Below are positions 30,086 to 38,887 of a stretch of DNA of 64,000 nt, one piece after another. The number at the start of each line of letters is the position of its first letter. Within the stretch, counting starts at the first letter, position 1. Below the pieces are notes generated by a model. It made no database searches. It saw only the letters and a program-made list of their open reading frames with translations, and had not been told where the DNA came from. The translations under genes and the position numbers were made by a program. Source of the stretch: Salinilacustrithrix flava (lineage in GTDB: Bacteria; Actinomycetota; Acidimicrobiia; Acidimicrobiales; Salinilacustritrichaceae); contig NZ_CP133888.1 in assembly GCF_041228405.1 (NCBI RefSeq), positions 3,038,001-3,102,000 of the forward strand. Reading direction: 5' to 3'.

Positions 30086-31366
30086 ATGACGATCCGCGCT
30101 GCCGCCTCCGCCTCCGCCTCCGCCGTCCTCGATCACATCGAGCCCGGCACCCACGTCATCGTCCCGTTGGCCAACGGCGAGCCGGTGTCGCTCCTCGATG
30201 CGCTCCAGGAGCACGCCGCCGGCCTCGACCGCGTGACCGTGCACCAGATGCACGGCCTCTACGACCGGCCGTTCCTCCACGGCGAGAACCGCGGCCGTCT
30301 CGACTACCGCGCCTACTTCCTGTCGCACGTGACCAGGAAGGCGTTCCACGAGGGTGGCTGCGACCTCGTGCCGTGCCACTTCTCCGAGGTCCCCCAGCTG
30401 CTCGAGGGCCTGACCGGACCCAAGATCGTGCTGGCCGCCGCGTCGCCCATCGACCGCCACGGGTGCTTCTCGCTGGGGACCAACGCGGACTACGTGGCCT
30501 CCTTCATCGGTCGGGTGCCGTTCTTCCTCGAGGCGAACGCCCAGATGCCGCGCACGTTCGGGCGCAACCAGCTGCACGTCTCGCAGGTGGCGGGCTGGGT
30601 CGAGGTCGACCGCCCGCTCATCGAGGTGCCGCCACCGGAGATCAACGACCTCGACGACCGCATCGCGGCCCAGGTGGCCGAGCGCATCCCCGACGGCGCC
30701 ACCGTGCAGGTCGGCATCGGGTCCATCCCCAACGCCATCCTCGGCCGCCTCGGTGGCCACCGTGACCTCGGCCTGCACACCGAGCTGCTCAGCGACGGGG
30801 TGATCCCCCTCGTGGAGGCCGGCGTGCTCAACGGCACCCGCAAGCGCCGGCGGCCCACGAAGCTGGTCGCCACCTTCGCCCTCGGGACGCGCGGCCTGTA
30901 CGACTTCATGGACGAGAACACGATCGTGGACATGCTCCCGGTGGACTGGGTGAACGATCCCCGCGTCATCGGCCAGGACGACTGCTTCGTGTCGGTGAAC
31001 GCCACCACCGAGATCGACTTCCTGGGTCAGGCGGCCTCGGAGACGATCGGGGGCCGGTACTACAGCGGCTCCGGCGGCCAGACCGACTTCGCCCGCGGCG
31101 CGCAGTACTCGCGCAACGGCCAGGGCTTCATCGTGCTGCACTCGACGACCAACGACGGCAGCAAGTCCCGGATCTCGGCCCAGCTGCCGCCCGGCTCGGT
31201 CGTCACCACGCTGAAGAACACCATCGACAACGTCGTCACCGAGTGGGGTGTGGCCGAGCTCCGGGGACGATCGCTGCGCGAGCGGGCCGCCGCCCTCATC
31301 CGGGTCGCCCACCCCGACTTCCGCGACCAGCTCAGCCGGGAGGCGCGCGACCTCGGCTACCTGTAG
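30086..31366 (+). CDS. acetyl-CoA hydrolase/transferase (CoA-transferase) family protein
   Basis: This 426-residue protein belongs to the acetyl-CoA hydrolase/4-hydroxybutyrate CoA-transferase group, which moves CoA between carboxylic acids. Typical segments include VQVGIGSIPNAILGRL, LHTELLSDGVIPLVEAGV and SVNATTEIDFLGQA with the expected catalytic Glu in NATTEIDF. SETIGGRYYSGSGGQTDFARGA is the glycine-rich CoA-binding loop. Substrates are not predictable. The gene stands alone, converging on the acyl-CoA dehydrogenase. Confidence 0.9.
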   Translation: MTIRAAASASASAVLDHIEPGTHVIVPLANGEPVSLLDALQEHAAGLDRVTVHQMHGLYDRPFLHGENRGRLDYRAYFLSHVTRKAFHEGGCDLVPCHFSEVPQLLEGLTGPKIVLAAASPIDRHGCFSLGTNADYVASFIGRVPFFLEANAQMPRTFGRNQLHVSQVAGWVEVDRPLIEVPPPEINDLDDRIAAQVAERIPDGATVQVGIGSIPNAILGRLGGHRDLGLHTELLSDGVIPLVEAGVLNGTRKRRRPTKLVATFALGTRGLYDFMDENTIVDMLPVDWVNDPRVIGQDDCFVSVNATTEIDFLGQAASETIGGRYYSGSGGQTDFARGAQYSRNGQGFIVLHSTTNDGSKSRISAQLPPGSVVTTLKNTIDNVVTEWGVAELRGRSLRERAAALIRVAHPDFRDQLSREARDLGYL

Positions 31367-31403
31367 CGGCCCGGCCTCGGCTCAGAGGGTGCCCGGCCTC
31401 AAT

Positions 31404-32561
31404 TCAGAGTGTGGACGTGTCGGAGTCGAGTCCGAAGGCGAGCCGGCCGGCCATCTCGTAGGTCCGCTCGGCGGCCATGGCGTGCTGGGAGACGACGTTG
31501 GCGTCGCGGAACAGGCGCTCCAGCGCGCAGCGCTGGTAGACGGCCTCGCCACCGGCGGCTCGGTGCAGGCGGCTGACGACGTCGGCGCAGCGCTGGGTGG
31601 CGTCGGTGGTGGCCAGCCGCACCCGCCGGCGCTGCTCGATGCTGGGCTCGTCGCCCGCCTCGGCCGTGGCCCAGGCTTCCGCGTAGGCGTCCAGGAGGTA
31701 CAGCCGGGCGCTGGCGATGGTGGCCTCGGCCTTGGCCACGTCGGCCTGGGCGCTCGGCCGCTCGGACAGGGTGCGACCCGAGCCCTGGGGCACCTTGCCG
31801 AGGGCGAGGGTCGTGAACTCCTCAAGCGCCCGCTCGGCGACGCCGATGGCCGTGCACCCGATGCCCCCGGCGAGCAGCGAGAACAGCGAGAAGCGGTAGA
31901 GGGCACCGTCGACCTGCGGGGTCGCCCGGGTGAGCTCCACCCAGCGGCCCTCGGGGACGAACGCGTCGGTGACCTCGTAGTCGGTGGAACCCGAGCCGCG
32001 CACGCCGAGCACGTGCCAGGTGTCGTGGAACGTGACGTCGTCTCGATCCAGGAGCACGAACGGCGCCAGCAGGCCGTCCTCGCGCGGTGTGACCTGGCCG
32101 TCGTCGTCGACGAGCAGCACCCCGCCCCCGATGATCGTGCAGTGCTGGGTGCCCGACCCCCACTGCCAGCGCCCCGTCACCCGGAGGCCGCCGTCGACGA
32201 CGCGGGCCCGTCCCACCGGCGCCGCGAAGCCGCCGGCGATCGCGCCATCGGGCCGGAACAGCTCCTCGGCCCAGCGGGGCTCGAGCAGCCCGGCGGTGAG
32301 GGCGGTGGTGTTGGCGATGAAGCAGCACCACGCCACCGCCGTGTCGTGCCGGGCGAGCTCCATGAAGGTCTCGAGGCCCTCCAGCAGCGAGATCTCCGCC
32401 CCGCCGTACTCCCCGGGCACCCAGAACCGGAAGAAGCCCTCCTCGACCAGACCGTCGACGAGGTCGGGTGGCAGGCGGCGGAGCGCATCGATCTCCTCGC
32501 TGCGGTCGCGCAGCTCGGGCCCGAGCGCGGCGGCCCGCTCCGTGAACGTGTGCTCGCCCAT
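31404..32561 (-). CDS. acyl-CoA dehydrogenase-like flavoprotein (monooxygenase-type)
   Basis: This 385-residue member of the acyl-CoA dehydrogenase superfamily looks more like the flavin-dependent monooxygenase/hydroxylase subgroup than a true dehydrogenase. It has VPGEYGGAEISLLEGLETF, then RVTGRWQWGSGTQHCTI and a C-terminal helical domain. The usual catalytic-Glu motif and the R-x-x-GTN loop are not evident. It lies 16 bp downstream of a cupin gene in the same operon. ATG 32561 is the start. The substrate is unknown. Confidence 0.85.
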   Translation of the reverse strand: MGEHTFTERAAALGPELRDRSEEIDALRRLPPDLVDGLVEEGFFRFWVPGEYGGAEISLLEGLETFMELARHDTAVAWCCFIANTTALTAGLLEPRWAEELFRPDGAIAGGFAAPVGRARVVDGGLRVTGRWQWGSGTQHCTIIGGGVLLVDDDGQVTPREDGLLAPFVLLDRDDVTFHDTWHVLGVRGSGSTDYEVTDAFVPEGRWVELTRATPQVDGALYRFSLFSLLAGGIGCTAIGVAERALEEFTTLALGKVPQGSGRTLSERPSAQADVAKAEATIASARLYLLDAYAEAWATAEAGDEPSIEQRRRVRLATTDATQRCADVVSRLHRAAGGEAVYQRCALERLFRDANVVSQHAMAAERTYEMAGRLAFGLDSDTSTL

Positions 32562-32577
32562 CGCCCGCGCCTCCGAT

Positions 32578-32973
32578 CTAGTGGTCGTGCTCGGCGGCGT
32601 CGGCCTCCGCCTTGGTCTGGTGCACGGTGCCCTCGGGGTGCTCCGGCGGCGTGTAGATCGAGTACAGGCGCAGCGGCTCGGTGCCGGTGTTGACCACGTT
32701 GTGCCAGGTGCCACCGGGGATGATCGCGGCCCAGTCGTCCTCGATGTCACGGACCTCGGAGAGGTCGTCCTTCGACGATCCCATCTGCACCTGACCCGAG
32801 CCCTGCTCGACGCGGATGAACTGGTCGAGGTCGTCGTGCTTCTCGACGCCGATCTCCTCACCGGGCTGGATGCACATCACCGTCATCTGCAGGTGGGCGC
32901 CGGTGAACAGCACGGTGCGGAACGTGTCGTTCTCGAGCGTGGCCTTCTCGATGTCATCGACCCAACCGGTCAT
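32578..32973 (-). CDS. cupin-domain protein
   Basis: This 131-residue protein is a single cupin barrel. Motif 1 is EIGVEKHDDLDQFIRVEQGSG (with the His, Asp and Glu ligands shifted) and motif 2 is IIPGGTWHNVVNTG with the metal-binding His. It resembles small cupins that act as isomerases or metal-dependent sensors. The ATG at 32973 has GAGGAGG 4 bases upstream. It is the first gene of a two-gene operon with the acyl-CoA dehydrogenase-like flavoprotein. Confidence 0.87.
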   Translation of the reverse strand: MTGWVDDIEKATLENDTFRTVLFTGAHLQMTVMCIQPGEEIGVEKHDDLDQFIRVEQGSGQVQMGSSKDDLSEVRDIEDDWAAIIPGGTWHNVVNTGTEPLRLYSIYTPPEHPEGTVHQTKAEADAAEHDH

Positions 32974-33053
32974 GACGCCTCCTCGTATCGGGTTGTCCTG
33001 GTCGACACTCTGCCCGATCCCTCGCCGTCCTCGCGCGTCGCTACCGTCGACCC

Positions 33054-34007
33054 ATGGTGCACGAGCCCTGGATCCCGCCGAGGCCCACGGCCGCCGAGCT
33101 CGTGCTCGGTGCCGGTGCCGGTGCGGGCGGGCGGCTCCTCGCCCCAATCGCCCGCCAGGTCCTGCGCAGCGGTCTGCGCTCGATGTTCCGGGACCCGGAC
33201 GCCACCGACGACGTCGCGCCCGCCGCACCCGGCGACGCCGGCTGGTTCGGGCCCGACAGCGTGACGTGGCAGGTCCACGCCGACGCCTCGATGTTCGTCG
33301 CCGGCATCGCCGCCCTCGCCCTCCAGTCTCTGCACCCGCTCGCCATCGCCGGCGTCGCCGACCACTCCGACTTCGGGAGCGATCCCATCGGGCGCCTGCG
33401 CCGCACGGCCGCCTTCGTCGGCACCACCGCCTACGGGAGCGCCAGCGACGCGGCCGCGGCGTGCGCCGTCGTCCGCGCCGTCCACGACCGGGTCGTCGGT
33501 CGGGCCCCCGACGGACGCCCGTACGCCGCCAACGATCCCGACCTGCTCGACTGGGTGCACGTCACCGAGTTCGGCACCTTCGCGGCCGCCAACCGCCGCT
33601 ACGGCGCCAATCCGATGGACGCCGACCAGCTCGACCGCTACGTCGCAGAGGTCGCTCGGATCGCCGTCGAGCTGGGCGACCCGACACCGCCCCGGTCGTG
33701 GGCGCAGCTCGACGACCACCTCGAGCGGCACCGCCCGATGACGGCCGTGGGGAGCCAGGCACGCGACGCGTGGCGCTTCCTCGCGGACCCACCCCTGCCC
33801 GCGCCGGTGCGAGCCGCGTGGCCGGTGCTGTTCCGTGGCGCGATGGCGTGCCTGCCGCCGTGGGCGACCGAGCTGTGGGGCGTGAGCCGCCCGACGACGG
33901 CCGAGCGGGCCGCCTGCCGCGCCACGGTCCGCTCGCTCGGCGCCGTGCTCGGTACCCCGCCCGGTCTCGTCGACGCCAAGAACCGGGCGCTGGCGGCCGC
34001 CTCCTAG
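33054..34007 (+). CDS. DUF2236 (MpaB-like oxygenase) family protein
   Basis: This 317-residue helical protein belongs to the DUF2236 family, whose fungal member MpaB is a haem oxygenase; the latex-clearing protein is also related. Conserved segments are ASMFVAGIAALALQSLHPLA, FVGTTAYGSASDA and VHVTEFGTFAAANRRYG with the expected His. Here the substrate is unknown. It is divergent from the cupin operon (80 bp) and precedes the acyl-CoA ligase by 48 bp. Confidence 0.85.
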   Translation: MVHEPWIPPRPTAAELVLGAGAGAGGRLLAPIARQVLRSGLRSMFRDPDATDDVAPAAPGDAGWFGPDSVTWQVHADASMFVAGIAALALQSLHPLAIAGVADHSDFGSDPIGRLRRTAAFVGTTAYGSASDAAAACAVVRAVHDRVVGRAPDGRPYAANDPDLLDWVHVTEFGTFAAANRRYGANPMDADQLDRYVAEVARIAVELGDPTPPRSWAQLDDHLERHRPMTAVGSQARDAWRFLADPPLPAPVRAAWPVLFRGAMACLPPWATELWGVSRPTTAERAACRATVRSLGAVLGTPPGLVDAKNRALAAAS

Positions 34008-34055
34008 CACGCTCGCGTAGGGTCCGGCTTCCGCACCGTCCAGGGGGAAGAGGCC

Positions 34056-35591
34056 ATGCGAGTCCCGCTCACCGTCCGAGACCACATCGACCGTGCCGAG
34101 CTCGTCTACGGCGACCGGATCGCGTTCGTGGACGAACCCGACCAGCCGGCGCAGTCGTGGGGCTCGGTCACCTACCGGGAGATGGCCGCCCGGGCCCGCT
34201 CGATGGCGGTCGCCTTCGACCAGATGGGGGTGAAGCACGGCGAGCGGGTCGCCATCGTCAGCCACAACTCGGCCCGCCTCCTCACCGCGTTCTTCGGGGT
34301 GAGCGCCTACGGCCGCGTCCTCGTGCCGATCAACTTCCGCCTCAACCGCGAGGAGATCGCCTACATCGTCGAGCACTCCGGGGCATCGGTGCTGCTGATC
34401 GATCCGGCGCTGGCCGACGACCTCGCCGGCGTCGAGGCCGAGCACACGATGGTGCTGGGCGCCGACACCGACCAGCAGCTGTTCCGGGCCGTCGGCGAGC
34501 CCATCCCGTGGGAGCCCGACGAGGACGCCACCGCCACCATCAACTACACGAGCGGCACCACGGCGCGGCCCAAGGGCGTGCAGCTCACCCACCGCAGCCT
34601 GTGGCTGAACGCCGCCACGTTCGGCTGGCACATGGGGGTCAGCGACCGGGACGTGTACCTGCACACCCTGCCGATGTTCCACTGCAACGGCTGGGGGATG
34701 GTGTACGCGGTCACGGGGATGGGCGGCCGCCACATCGTGCTGCGCCAGATCGACGGCGCGGAGATCCTCCGCCGCATCGACGACCACGGCGTGACGCTGC
34801 TGTGCGGGGCGCCCGCCGTGGGCTCCATCGTGCTCGACGCCGCCAGCTCCCTCGGCGACGACGTGCCGGGCCGTGGCACCACCCGGTGGGTCATGGCCGG
34901 CGCCCCGCCGCCCACCGCGACGATCGAGGCGGTCGAGCGCGACCTCGGTTGGGAGTTCGTGCAGATCTACGGCCTCACCGAGACCTCGCCGCTGCTCACG
35001 ATCAACCGCGGTCGGGCCGAGTACGACGACCTCGATCCCACCGAGCGCGCCCAGAAGCTGTCCCGTGCCGGCGCCCCGGCCATCGGCGTGCAGCTCTCGA
35101 CCAGCGAGTCGGGCGAGGTGCTGGCCCGGTCCAACGTGGTGCTCGAGGGCTACTGGGAGCAGCCCGACGCGAGCGCCGCCGCCCTGGAGGGCGGGTGGTT
35201 CCACACCGGCGACGGCGGGTTCCTCGACGAGGACCACTACCTGCACATCTCGGATCGCAAGAAGGACGTGATCATCTCCGGCGGCGAGAACGTGTCCTCG
35301 ATCGAGGTCGAGGACTGCCTGTTCTCCCATCCGGACGTGGCCGAGGTCGCGGTGATCGGCGTCCCCGACGAGAAGTGGGGCGAGATGGTCAAGGCCCTGG
35401 TCGTGCTCGCGCCGGGGGCCACCGCCGACGAGGCCGCCCTCATCGAGCACTGCCGCTCGAAGCTGGCCCACTACAAGTGCCCGAAGAGCATCGACTTCCG
35501 CGACGAGCTGGCCCGCACCGCGACCGGCAAGCTCCAGAAGTTCAAGCTGCGGGCGCCGTACTGGGAGGGCCAGGAGCGCCAGGTCAACTAG
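34056..35591 (+). CDS. AMP-dependent fatty-acyl-CoA synthetase/ligase
   Basis: This 511-residue ANL-superfamily enzyme activates a carboxylic acid as acyl-AMP and transfers it to CoA. Motifs are the P-loop INYTSGTTARPKGVQLTH (near residues 167-184), YGLTETSP (A5), FHTGDGGFLDEDHYLHI (A7), ISDRKKDVIISGGENVSS (A8) and the catalytic Lys in TATGKLQKFKLR. Chain-length preference is not visible. It lies just after the DUF2236 gene and before copC. Confidence 0.93.
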   Translation: MRVPLTVRDHIDRAELVYGDRIAFVDEPDQPAQSWGSVTYREMAARARSMAVAFDQMGVKHGERVAIVSHNSARLLTAFFGVSAYGRVLVPINFRLNREEIAYIVEHSGASVLLIDPALADDLAGVEAEHTMVLGADTDQQLFRAVGEPIPWEPDEDATATINYTSGTTARPKGVQLTHRSLWLNAATFGWHMGVSDRDVYLHTLPMFHCNGWGMVYAVTGMGGRHIVLRQIDGAEILRRIDDHGVTLLCGAPAVGSIVLDAASSLGDDVPGRGTTRWVMAGAPPPTATIEAVERDLGWEFVQIYGLTETSPLLTINRGRAEYDDLDPTERAQKLSRAGAPAIGVQLSTSESGEVLARSNVVLEGYWEQPDASAAALEGGWFHTGDGGFLDEDHYLHISDRKKDVIISGGENVSSIEVEDCLFSHPDVAEVAVIGVPDEKWGEMVKALVVLAPGATADEAALIEHCRSKLAHYKCPKSIDFRDELARTATGKLQKFKLRAPYWEGQERQVN

Positions 35592-35623
35592 GAACCAGGC
35601 GGGCCGCTTCCTACGATGCGCAG

Positions 35624-36181
35624 GTGCGCATCCGGCGACCCCTGCTGCTCCTGGCGCTGCTCGTCGCCGTCCTCGCCGTGGCCGCGCCCGCCGCGGCGCA
35701 CACCCAGATCCAGCGGGCCGTCCCCGGACCCGGTGAGTCCGTCGACGGCGAGGTGGACTCCGTCGTGCTCGACTTCCTGGACCCGGTCGTGCCCACCCCG
35801 GAGATCACCGTCACCGGCCCCGACGGCGAGCTCGTGGACGGCCTCGCCCCCGCCGAGCTGATCGCCGACGACGTCGCCGTCGCCCGCTTCGACCCGCTGA
35901 CCGTGGGTGGCGAGTACCGGGTGGACTACACCTTCGTCGCCCTCGACGGCGACGAGCAGGTCAGCGCCCACACGTTCACGTTCGAGCCCGACAGCGGGCT
36001 CGACCTCGCGGTGCGTCCGCTCCTCGCCTGGCTCGTCGGCGGCGTGCTGCTCGTGCTGCTGGTCGCCGCCGTGCTCGGCCGGCGTCGTTCCGGCAGAGGA
36101 GCCGAGCCGGCAGGCGAGGCGACCCAGAAGCACAGTGCGTTACGGCGGCGAAGCCGCCAGCCGGACCGCGCGGGGTCGTGA
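35624..36181 (+). CDS. CopC-domain copper-resistance protein with C-terminal membrane anchor
   Basis: This 185-residue exported protein has a signal peptide ending AAPAAA, followed by a mature N-terminal His (AHTQIQRAVPGPGESVDG), the copper ligand of CopC. The beta barrel continues to SAHTFTFEPDSG with the second conserved His. One transmembrane helix (LLAWLVGGVLLVLLVAAVLG) and a basic tail follow. It would bind Cu outside the membrane and hand it to a partner. The GTG at 35624 is the start closest to the signal peptide. A CopD-like membrane protein is encoded 43 bp later. Confidence 0.85.
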   Translation: MRIRRPLLLLALLVAVLAVAAPAAAHTQIQRAVPGPGESVDGEVDSVVLDFLDPVVPTPEITVTGPDGELVDGLAPAELIADDVAVARFDPLTVGGEYRVDYTFVALDGDEQVSAHTFTFEPDSGLDLAVRPLLAWLVGGVLLVLLVAAVLGRRRSGRGAEPAGEATQKHSALRRRSRQPDRAGS

Positions 36182-36224
36182 CCCGTCCGTCGAAGGTCTT
36201 CATCCGTCCGTCAGACTCGCCGGC

Positions 36225-36632
36225 GTGCTGCCGATCACCCTCGACACCGTCCGGATCTTCGTCCACGTGCTGGCCGCGACCATCTGGGTGGGCGGCCAGC
36301 TGACCCTCGCAGGCCTGCTGCCCGGCCTGCGCACCCTCGGCCCGGACGCCCCCCGCACGATCGCCCGGCGGTTCAACCGCATCGCCTGGCCCGCCTACGG
36401 CGTGCTGCTGGTGACGGGGGTGTGGAACCTGTTCGAGGTCAGCTTCGGTGACCGCGGCACGGACTGGCAGGTGACCTTCTTCGTCAAGCTCGTCGTCGTG
36501 GCGCTGTCGGGTCTGTCGGCGGCGACGCATGCGATGTCGGCGAGCAGGGCGGTGCTCGCCATCGGGGGCGCGGTGGCCGGGTTGTCGAGCCTCGCCGCGC
36601 TGTTCCTCGGGGTGCAGCTCGCCTTCGGTTGA
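36225..36632 (+). CDS. CopD-like membrane protein
   Basis: This 135-residue protein has four hydrophobic helices: VRIFVHVLAATIWVGGQLTL, ARRFNRIAWPAYGVLLVTGVW, VTFFVKLVVVALSGLSAATH and AVAGLSSLAALFLGVQL. FVHVLAATIWVGG is the first-helix signature of the CopD/copper-export family. It is much shorter than typical CopD, so it may be the C-terminal core alone. It is probably the membrane partner of the CopC protein. GTG 36225 is the assumed start. Confidence 0.75.
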   Translation: MLPITLDTVRIFVHVLAATIWVGGQLTLAGLLPGLRTLGPDAPRTIARRFNRIAWPAYGVLLVTGVWNLFEVSFGDRGTDWQVTFFVKLVVVALSGLSAATHAMSASRAVLAIGGAVAGLSSLAALFLGVQLAFG

Positions 36633-36738
36633 GGTGTCGCGAGGGCTGAACGCCAGGCCACGCAAGGAGCATCCGCGCCCTGCCGGGTGACGTTGGCCAG
36701 ACTGCGCCTCCGACATCACACCCCTTCCAGGAGGAAAA

Positions 36739-37044
36739 ATGAACAAGAGCGAGCTCATCGAGCAGGTCGCCAAGCAGGCAGGCGTCGACAAGAAGACCGC
36801 CGGCGACGTGCTGAAGGGCTTCGAGGAGGTCGTGCTCGCGGTGACCAAGGCCGGCAAGGAGGAGATCTCCTGGACCGGGTTCCTGAAGTTCTCCCAGGGC
36901 AAGCGCAAGGCCGGCACCGCCCGCAACCCCCAGACGGGCGAGAGCATCAAGACCAAGGCCAAGAAGATCCCCAAGGTCACCCTCGGCGCCACCTTCAAGA
37001 AGGTCGTGAACGGCGAGTCGCCCGCACCCAAGCTGGCGAAGTGA
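36739..37044 (+). CDS. HU-family DNA-binding protein
   Basis: This 101-residue nucleoid protein has the HU fold (MNKSELIEQVAKQAGVDKKT, then a beta arm RNPQTGESI). It bends and compacts DNA. The mycobacterial-type long Lys/Ala tail is absent; it ends SPAPKLAK. A strong AGGAGG ribosome-binding site lies 5 bases before ATG 36739, fitting an abundant protein. Two hairpins directly after the stop should end transcription. Confidence 0.95.
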   Translation: MNKSELIEQVAKQAGVDKKTAGDVLKGFEEVVLAVTKAGKEEISWTGFLKFSQGKRKAGTARNPQTGESIKTKAKKIPKVTLGATFKKVVNGESPAPKLAK

Positions 37045-37047
37045 GCC

Positions 37048-37108
37048 GGACCGGTCGCTGACCGGTCCCTGCATCGAAGACGTCTTCGGGCCGGCCGCTG
37101 GCCGGCCC
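37048..37108 (+). terminator. two tandem GC-rich hairpins after the HU gene
   Basis: The first stem pairs 37048-37056 with 37060-37068 (9 bp, loop GCT). The second pairs 37088-37096 with 37100-37108 (9 bp, loop GCT). Neither has a T-run. Tandem hairpins of this type act as terminators or 3'-end stabilisers in high-GC genomes. Confidence 0.75.
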
Positions 37109-37172
37109 GAGCCGCGTCCGGGGTGCGGCGGGAGCGGACTGGCCCGCCCGGTGCCCCGTCGGTGACGATGGG

Positions 37173-37466
37173 GTGGTGCGCCGCCTCCTCGCCACCCTCG
37201 CCCTCGTCAGCGTGCTCGCCCTCGGCGCGCTCGCCGGCACCGCGGTGCCGGTCGCGGCCCAGGCCGACGAGCAGGTGACGACGACGGCACCCCAGGGCGG
37301 TGACATCATCCCCCAGCCGAACTCCGGCAGCGAGCCCGAGGACGCCGGCGACCGCGGCGGCGCGCTCCAGACCGCGCTGTTCATCGGCCTGGTGGGCGCC
37401 ATCGTCGTGGCGGGGGCGGTCATCGTCCGCCAGAGCCGCGCCGCGCGTGCCGAGCGCGGCTTCTGA
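37173..37466 (+). CDS. small secreted/membrane-anchored protein
   Basis: This 97-residue protein has a signal peptide (VRRLLATLALVSVLALGALAG...VAAQ), a polar Pro/Gln/Asp linker of about 35 residues and a C-terminal transmembrane helix (QTALFIGLVGAIVVAGAVIV) followed by basic residues. Its layout mirrors, in short form, the Thr-rich protein at 11.8 kb. The function is unknown. GTG 37173 and GTG 37176 are equivalent starts. Confidence 0.65.
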   Translation: MVRRLLATLALVSVLALGALAGTAVPVAAQADEQVTTTAPQGGDIIPQPNSGSEPEDAGDRGGALQTALFIGLVGAIVVAGAVIVRQSRAARAERGF

Positions 37467-37475
37467 GCGGCCCGC

Positions 37476-38825
37476 TCAGTCCACCAGGGCCCGGCAGGGG
37501 TCGGCGCCATCGACGAACCCGGCGCGGAACGCAGCGGTGCGCTCGAACGCGCTGGCCTCGGCCTCTCCGCCGAAGGTGAGGAAGGCGATGATGATCTCGT
37601 CGAGGTCGCCGGGTGACAGCACGAGGCGCTGCTCGGGGATCGTTCGACGGAACTCCGCGGCGGCGAAGGTGCCGGTGAGGCAGTCGGCGTGCAGGCCGGC
37701 GACGACCTCGTCGGTCGGGTCGATGCCGAGCTGGTCCTGGGCGGCGAAGGCGTAGATGCGGGCCAGCTCGCCGCCGAACGCGAAGTCGCCGATCTCGGCG
37801 AGCGCCGGGATCAGGTCCTCGCCGTCCATGTACGCGGTGTCGTCGGCGACGCAGTAGAAGGCGGCCAGCTCCAGCTCGCCGCCGGAGATCTCCTCGTCGC
37901 CGCAGGCGAGGGCCCCGTCGGCGGGATCGATGACCTCGAAGCCGTCGACCGGGTCCCAGACCTCGTCCTGCTCGGCGAACAGCGCGGCGTAGAACGACTC
38001 GAGGTCGGCCACGAGCGGCTCGAGCAGCTCGTCGAGGGGGAGGTTCCCACCGGTGGCCTGGTCGGTGGGGCTGCCGAAGGGGATGGCGACGACGGCAGGC
38101 GGCTCGTCGGCATAGGTGGCGCAGGCGGCCGGGCCCTCCTCGTAGCCCTGCTGGAAGGCGCTGACCCGGTCGAACCCGGAGCCGTGGGCGGTGGTGGCGT
38201 ACCCGGGCACGCCGAGGGAGTCGCGCAGCTCGAGCAGCCCGCCGACGGCGGAGTCGAGGGCGTCGGCGCCCGTGTGGAACGTCGGGATCCGGTCGTCCAC
38301 GTCGTCGACCCAGGCGCCGGCGAAGCAGTCGGCCTGGAGCTCGAGGGTGACGGTGGCGCCGCGCACGCCGGCGCGGGCCTGCACGGCGTGGGCGAACTCG
38401 TGGGCCATCACCAGACCGACCGTGAGGGAACCGAACCGCTCCTGCAGGGCGGGGATCAGGTTCTCCCGGTCCCAGGCGATGAGGTCCTCGGCCGGGCAGT
38501 ACAGCGCGTTCTCGGCGATCTGGTCGTAGGTCACCGGGTCCGGGCCGCAGGCCGGGAGGGGGGAGCGCGGGCCGTAGGGGACGTAGCCCCCGGCGAGGGG
38601 GCGGAACTCGATGTCGTAGACCTCGACCATGGTCCGGGACCAGTAGGTCCGCAGGTCCTCGAGGGCCAGCTCCGTGACGTCGTCGGGGTCGGTGAGGACC
38701 TCGCCGGCGGGGATCTCCGGTTCGGGCCGGACCAGACGGTCGTCCCGCAGCACCAGGTCGGACTCGCTGCACGCTGCGGCGAGGACGGCCACGACGAGCA
38801 GGAGCGGCAGCGACCGGCGACGCAT
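37476..38825 (-). CDS. neutral zinc metallopeptidase-like lipoprotein with a degenerate second copy
   Basis: This 449-residue lipoprotein has the lipobox LAAAC. Its first half is a neutral zinc metallopeptidase (YpfJ-like) with HEFAHAVQ (first His 142), followed by LQADCFAGAW. The second half repeats the same order of motifs: AFYCVADDT for ALYCPAEDL, LHADCLTGTF for LQADCFAGAW, FERTAAFRAGF for FDRVSAFQQGY. The zinc motif is replaced by ARIYAFAAQ, so the second copy cannot bind zinc in this way. The ATG at 38825 places the signal peptide at the N-terminus. The gene is divergent from the GNAT fusion. Confidence 0.85.
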   Translation of the reverse strand: MRRRSLPLLLVVAVLAAACSESDLVLRDDRLVRPEPEIPAGEVLTDPDDVTELALEDLRTYWSRTMVEVYDIEFRPLAGGYVPYGPRSPLPACGPDPVTYDQIAENALYCPAEDLIAWDRENLIPALQERFGSLTVGLVMAHEFAHAVQARAGVRGATVTLELQADCFAGAWVDDVDDRIPTFHTGADALDSAVGGLLELRDSLGVPGYATTAHGSGFDRVSAFQQGYEEGPAACATYADEPPAVVAIPFGSPTDQATGGNLPLDELLEPLVADLESFYAALFAEQDEVWDPVDGFEVIDPADGALACGDEEISGGELELAAFYCVADDTAYMDGEDLIPALAEIGDFAFGGELARIYAFAAQDQLGIDPTDEVVAGLHADCLTGTFAAAEFRRTIPEQRLVLSPGDLDEIIIAFLTFGGEAEASAFERTAAFRAGFVDGADPCRALVD

Positions 38826-38887
38826 CGCGTCGACGCTACCGGCGGGGTCGACGCAGCCGTCGCCGGGCGCCGTCGTACGCTGGGCCC

